A stretch of DNA of 15,964 nt, taken from contig CAZIQG010000024.1 of NCBI GenBank assembly GCA_964541725.1, forward strand, positions 1 through 15,964, given 5' to 3'. The notes beneath the pieces were generated by a model, which ran no database searches, was not told the DNA's origin, and saw nothing but the letters and a program-made list of their open reading frames with translations. The stretch comes from JAGOUY01 sp964541725. GTDB taxonomy: Bacteria; Patescibacteriota; Patescibacteriia; 2-12-FULL-60-25. The translations under genes were made by a program, and so were the position numbers. Shown here piece after piece: positions 13,342 through 15,964 of the stretch; within the stretch, counting starts at the first letter, position 1, and each line of letters starts with the position of its first letter.

Positions 13342-13358
13342 CTAAGGGAGGTTAGTCT
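13330..13358 (+). promoter_or_regulatory. Candidate leaderless promoter of trmD
   Basis: TTGTTT (13330-13335) lies inside the terminator's right arm. A 17-bp spacer leads to TAGTCT (13353-13358), 7 nt before the ATG at 13366. AAGGGAGG at 13344-13351 is 14 nt from the ATG, too far for a good SD. Confidence 0.4.
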
Positions 13359-13365
13359 ACTAGAC

Positions 13366-14064
13366 ATGAAACGTAAGCCCTTGCGCGTCGACGTCATCAC
13401 CATCTTTCCGGAGATGGTAGAGCCGTATCTGAGCGGCTCTATTCTTGGTCGTGGACAAAAAGCGGGCGCACTCGATCTCAAGGCGCATCACCTCCGTCAG
13501 TGGACAGATGACCGTCACCAAACCGTCGACGATCGCCCCTTTGGAGGAGGGCCGGGCATGGTCATGAAAGTCGAACCGATCCACAAAGCGCTAAAAGCCC
13601 TCAAAGTCCGCAAAGCGGATGGTTCAAAAACCGCTGCAGGCAAAAAAACCTGCGTCATTCTCACGAGTGCCAAAGGCAAGACCTTCACCCAAGCCGATGC
13701 TCGTCGCCTGTGTGAGTTTGAGCGTCTCGTCTTTATTTGTGGACGCTACGAAGGCATCGACGAACGCGTTACTCAGCATCTCGTCGATGAAGAGCTCTCC
13801 ATTGGCAACTACGTCTTAACGGGTGGCGAACTCGCGGCGCTCGTCATGACCGATGCGGTCGCGCGTCTGCGTCCCGGTGTCCTCGGCAAAGAAGCTTCGC
13901 TCGATACGGAATCACACACGGTCGAAGGCCTACTTGAATATCCTCAATATACGCGTCCAGAAATCTACAAAATCAAAAAAGGCGTAGAGTGGAGTGTTCC
14001 AGAAATCCTGCTCTCCGGCGACCACAAAAAAATCGAAGAGTGGCGCAAAGGGCAAATGAAGTAA
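13366..14064 (+). CDS. trmD: tRNA (guanine-37-N1)-methyltransferase
   Basis: Methylates G37 next to the anticodon from S-adenosylmethionine and prevents +1 frameshifting; it is a trefoil-knot (SPOUT) dimer. 232 residues from the ATG at 13366, in the usual 230-250 range. Motifs: VDVITIFPEM at the N-terminus; DDRPFGGGPGMVMKVEPI; ICGRYEGIDERV; and the knot SIGNYVLTGGELAALVMTDAVARLRPGVLG, then DTESHTVEGLLEYPQYTRPE, which contains the Asp proposed as catalytic base. An upstream in-frame ATG at 13249 would translate repeat and terminator DNA. rimM, normally between khpA and trmD, is missing here. Confidence 0.97.
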   Translation: MKRKPLRVDVITIFPEMVEPYLSGSILGRGQKAGALDLKAHHLRQWTDDRHQTVDDRPFGGGPGMVMKVEPIHKALKALKVRKADGSKTAAGKKTCVILTSAKGKTFTQADARRLCEFERLVFICGRYEGIDERVTQHLVDEELSIGNYVLTGGELAALVMTDAVARLRPGVLGKEASLDTESHTVEGLLEYPQYTRPEIYKIKKGVEWSVPEILLSGDHKKIEEWRKGQMK

Positions 14065-14071
14065 GTGAGGT

Positions 14072-14455
14072 TCAAAGGGTTTTTAGCGCTTCCTCCAAAG
14101 AGTCGACGCGTTGTACCCGTGGATGAAAAAACATGAGCGAGCGTTGGTTGTGCGGTCCAATGATAAAAATACTGCGCACGCGTTTAGAAAAAATCGCCGC
14201 TCCCAATTCCACGAATTGACCAACACCACCCACTTCATCCGGAAACAGTAAAAAGACATCACACTCATTTGCTCCATTCAGCGCCTTCTGCGCGAAGAGG
14301 GGGACTTGGTCGAGATGCTCGTGATACGGCTTAAGCGCAGGATGGATCGTCCAATCAAAAGAAATGGTGTGACCTTTTTCTTCTAAGAGGGTAATCGTTT
14401 CTTTGATCTTGCTGCCTTTATCGAGCGAGCCAGCGACGTAGAAGGTGAGAGCCAT
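14072..14455 (-). CDS. Nucleoside 2-deoxyribosyltransferase-fold protein
   Basis: 127 residues with the family layout: N-terminal strand TFYVAGSLD, GHTISFDWTIHPA, then NECDVFLLFPDEVGGVGQFVELGAA, where Glu83 sits at the position of the catalytic glutamate of the G-x-x-x-E-L-G-x-A motif. Then SIFIIGPHNQRSLMFFHP. Classical members exchange the base of deoxynucleosides in salvage; shorter relatives act as nucleotide N-glycosidases or are uncharacterised, so the reaction here is open. The gene is convergent with trmD, 7 bp between stops, and divergent from the next gene. A -10-like TAGGAT lies 6 nt before its ATG. Confidence 0.72.
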   Translation of the reverse strand: MALTFYVAGSLDKGSKIKETITLLEEKGHTISFDWTIHPALKPYHEHLDQVPLFAQKALNGANECDVFLLFPDEVGGVGQFVELGAAIFSKRVRSIFIIGPHNQRSLMFFHPRVQRVDSLEEALKTL

Positions 14456-14461
14456 GCAGAA

Positions 14462-14491
14462 ATCCTAGCATTTAATCGAGCGAAACTGCAA
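14462..14491 (-). promoter_or_regulatory. Candidate leaderless promoter of the 14072-14455 gene
   Basis: On the - strand TTGCAG (14491-14486), an 18-bp spacer and TAGGAT (14467-14462), with 6 nt to the ATG at 14455. AGGA inside the -10 box could double as a weak SD, so the leaderless reading is less certain here. Confidence 0.4.
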
Positions 14492-14510
14492 AGAGAATGG
14501 CTTAGACACA

Positions 14511-14539
14511 TTGTCGCGTAGTAGTATTGATGGTATAAT
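14511..14539 (+). promoter_or_regulatory. Extended -10 sigma-70 promoter
   Basis: TTGTCG (14511-14516), a 17-bp spacer ending in TGG, and the consensus TATAAT (14534-14539), giving TGnTATAAT. The leader to the ATG at 14569 is about 24 nt and has no clear SD. Confidence 0.8.
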
Positions 14540-14568
14540 CTTAGGCATATTCATCCTTAGTCTATTTT

Positions 14569-15249
14569 ATGAACGAATCACCTTCCGCGAGTAATTCAAA
14601 CGGAGTTTTGATCGCCCTGGTCGTGGTCTCTTTAATTATTTCACTCGGAGCATTGGGTCTCGTGGTGCAAGGACAAAACCAAGCCCGGGATGCTCAACGC
14701 GAGTTGGTAAACGCCCTCGTGATGGCACGTACAACCTCTCCCACCCCTTCTCCGATGCCAGCAGGGCAAGCTCCTCAAGTTCCTGCGCCGGGAAATGCCA
14801 TGGCTCCTGTCGCGGAACCTGCGCGCCCAGTGGCTCCTGCCCCTCAAGCGGAAGAATGGGCCAGTATGACGTATGAAGGGGTGACTATCTCCTATCCAAA
14901 AAATCTTTCCGCCACCACCTACGAAGACGAATTCGCTTCCGGTCAACGCAACCTCCGCATTTCCTCCTCCGCCAGCCGTCGCATCGGAATCGACTCCCGC
15001 GGTTTCCAAGGCTACGAGCTCGTCATGCGTAGAATCGACGACCGCCAATACGCCGACAGCCGCAAAGAGAATACGGTGAATCCACGCGTCTCTTCGATTG
15101 TAGAAATGTGTGATGGGGAAACGTGCCCAGACATGCAATACATCTTCATCAAAGACGGCAAGCGCTATCTTATCGAAGTGCTGTACAAGATGACGCCATA
15201 CCAGGCTGGGATTGATCTCAATAACAAAGTGATTGCTTCGATTAAATAA
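14569..15249 (+). CDS. Membrane-anchored protein with Pro/Ala linker, unknown function
   Basis: 226 residues. A short polar N-terminus is followed by one membrane segment (about 12-33, GVLIALVVVSLIISLGALGLVV), a helical QNQARDAQRELVNAL, and a Pro/Ala/Thr-rich linker (about 50-93). The C-terminal domain (about 94-226) includes WASMTYEGVTISYPKNLSATTYEDEFASG and two close cysteines in MCDGETCPD that could form a disulfide outside the cell. With no cleavage site evident it is likely a signal-anchored extracytoplasmic protein. The YEGVTISYP pattern resembles small PsbP/lipoprotein-like domains in which a peptide fit is measured, but I cannot assign it. It has its own promoter and terminator. Confidence 0.82.
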   Translation: MNESPSASNSNGVLIALVVVSLIISLGALGLVVQGQNQARDAQRELVNALVMARTTSPTPSPMPAGQAPQVPAPGNAMAPVAEPARPVAPAPQAEEWASMTYEGVTISYPKNLSATTYEDEFASGQRNLRISSSASRRIGIDSRGFQGYELVMRRIDDRQYADSRKENTVNPRVSSIVEMCDGETCPDMQYIFIKDGKRYLIEVLYKMTPYQAGIDLNNKVIASIK

Positions 15250-15268
15250 GAGTAGTCATCATTATCAT

Positions 15269-15295
15269 AAAAGACCGCCTTCATGGTGGTCTTTT
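15269..15295 (+). terminator. Terminator of the 14569-15249 gene
   Basis: AAAAGACCGCC pairs with GGTGGTCTTTT (one G-U) around the loop TTCAT; GTTTTATT follows. Confidence 0.92.
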
Positions 15296-15323
15296 GTTTT
15301 ATTCGAGATGTTCCATGAAATAC

Positions 15324-15355
15324 AAAAACACCCCGAGATGAATCGGGATGTTTTT
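15324..15355. terminator. Second, bidirectional terminator
   Basis: AAAAACACCCCGA pairs with TCGGGATGTTTTT at 12 of 13 positions around the loop GATGAA. It follows the first terminator by 28 nt with no gene between, and its A- and T-rich flanks allow action on both strands. Confidence 0.8.
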
Positions 15356-15506
15356 GTTGGTAGACCTTGTCCGAAGCCAATGGAATCGGTTGCTCGTGGA
15401 GATGAAGCGATGGGAGAAACTCGAAGTCGTTGTTTAAGAGGGATTTTTGTCGTCAGTGTCGTCAATGCCGTAAGAGGAATAGGGCTAGGGGGTTCTGATG
15501 AAACGA
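15356..15506. other. Non-coding stretch with no recognised feature
   Basis: No convincing gene is seen on either strand between the second terminator and the promoter at 15507. Open frames here run through terminator hairpins and show no family resemblance. Confidence 0.6.
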
Positions 15507-15535
15507 TTGACAAAATCGCTTTTTTAGGGTATTAT
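15507..15535 (+). promoter_or_regulatory. Near-consensus sigma-70 promoter
   Basis: TTGACA (15507-15512), exactly 17 bp, then TATTAT (15530-15535). It is the best -35 match in the window. Initiation near 15542 would give a leader of about 180 nt before the lipoprotein GTG. Confidence 0.85.
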
Positions 15536-15541
15536 ATTATT

Positions 15542-15725
15542 TCTATCCAACCTACGCCTTCAGGAGGTCGTAGGCGGAAAAATTGGCTAACTTAGCTAGT
15601 ATTTCGCCTAGAACCTCGTGTTCTGACGATCAGTGAAAAGGGATATGCGTCGAAGATTCGACGTTAAGGCATACGCCATCCCCTTGCAGTCAGTCGATCA
15701 TTCAAAGAAAGAGAAGGATACCACC
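15542..15725 (+). other. Structured 5' leader of the lipoprotein gene
   Basis: Three stems are visible: CCTACGCCT/AGG-T-CGTAGG (15551-15574) with AGGAGG in its loop side; AGAAC-CTCGT-GTTCT (15610-15624); and a nested set in which CGTCGAA/TTCGACG (15648-15663) lies inside ATGC/GCAT (15645-15672) and AAGGGAT/ATCCCCTT (15638-15685). A long structured leader after a strong promoter suggests an RNA regulatory element; no known riboswitch class is recognised. Confidence 0.5.
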
Positions 15726-15964
15726 GTGAACCACAGCACCACCGGCCTCGCTCTCACCCTCGCGATCCTCGCCGCTTGCAGCTCGACCGCCACCGGCTCG
15801 ATGAGCAGCCCCGCGCCCGAGACGGACGCAGCCCCGCCGACCGACACGGCGAGCGTCGACACCGGCACCATCACCCGTCCCGACGTCAACGTGACCGAGA
15901 CGACGGTGACCGACAGCGCACAGACGGACGTCGCGCCGCGGGATGCGCCGACGGTCGCCGAGGA
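15726..15964 (+). CDS. Lipoprotein with Thr/Asp/Ala-rich region, partial (runs off the window)
   Basis: Starts at a GTG with AAGGA 7 nt upstream. The 79 visible residues begin MNHSTTGLALTLAILAACSS: a short hydrophobic signal with the lipobox LAAC (Cys18), so the mature protein would be lipid-anchored outside the cell. The signal lacks the usual Lys/Arg. What follows (TATGSMSSPAPETDAAPPTDTAS...) is a Thr, Ser, Asp, Ala and Pro-rich, disordered, stalk-like region. Codons are strongly GC-rich (GCC, CTC, GTC, ACC, GCG), unlike the housekeeping genes but like array gene D. The functional part, if any, lies beyond 15964. Confidence 0.7.
   Translation, partial: MNHSTTGLALTLAILAACSSTATGSMSSPAPETDAAPPTDTASVDTGTITRPDVNVTETTVTDSAQTDVAPRDAPTVAE

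Noticed and set aside
14641..15138. 165-codon frame antisense to the membrane-anchored protein gene
   Set aside because: The + strand gene has promoter, terminator, membrane segment and linker; the antisense product is rich in His/Arg typical of shadow frames.
15265..15513. 82-codon - strand frame near the tandem terminators
   Set aside because: Its reading frame passes through both terminator hairpins, and no promoter or SD is visible.
15583..15637. TTG-started leader peptide after AGGAGGT in the lipoprotein leader
   Set aside because: The spacing from AGGAGGT is 14 nt and the SD lies in a stem; too weak to list.

Overview
The window reads as chromosomal DNA of a bacterium with the standard genetic code: TGA is a genuine stop, for example at the end of nth. 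Base composition is near balanced. Several traits are compatible with a Patescibacteria/CPR genome: compact housekeeping genes with almost no Shine-Dalgarno (SD) sequences, short heptamer repeat arrays between genes, and single-copy core genes outside their usual operons. This assignment is inference; no rRNA gene is present to test it.

Layout. From 110 to 8280 lies a + strand block: gpmI (glycolysis), nth (base-excision repair), a PAP2 lipid phosphatase, mltG (murein transglycosylase), a UvrD/PcrA helicase and an MsbA-like ABC exporter. A 114-bp imperfect palindrome separates gpmI from nth. A perfect 27-bp inverted repeat with a 58-nt loop separates mltG from the helicase gene. From 8288 to 10515 lies the unusual part: four small genes on the - strand (A at 8328-8762, B at 8907-9325, C at 9456-9887, D at 10009-10458). 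They appear to be strongly diverged paralogs of about 140-150 residues. Each has its own leader, a strong SD-like site and a conserved GACGC...GCGTC terminator hairpin. B is broken by an in-frame TAG and a GC-dinucleotide frameshift. I do not recognise this family.

From 10540 to 11811 is the rplJ-rplL unit (L10 and L7/L12), with a clear promoter, an L10-leader RNA and an attenuator-like hairpin. It ends in a strong terminator. A small membrane-protein ORF (11948-12106) follows. rpsP (S16) lies on the - strand, facing away from khpA and trmD on the + strand. In many bacteria these genes share one rpsP-khpA-rimM-trmD operon; here the operon is split, a second inverted copy of the 114-bp palindrome sits at the junction, and rimM is absent. 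A deoxyribosyltransferase-fold protein (14072-14455, -) and a membrane-anchored Pro/Ala-linker protein (14569-15249, +) follow. The window ends with two tandem terminators, a consensus promoter, a structured leader of about 180 nt and the start of a GC-rich lipoprotein gene (15726 to the edge).

Themes. Core genes seem to start translation without an SD. Several (gpmI, PAP2, rpsP, trmD, the 14072-14455 gene) have a -10-like box ending 6-7 nt before the ATG, the spacing expected for leaderless mRNAs. The A-D array and the terminal lipoprotein instead use SD-like sites, and C, D and the lipoprotein are GC-rich. Accessory and core genes may therefore differ in origin or mode of expression.
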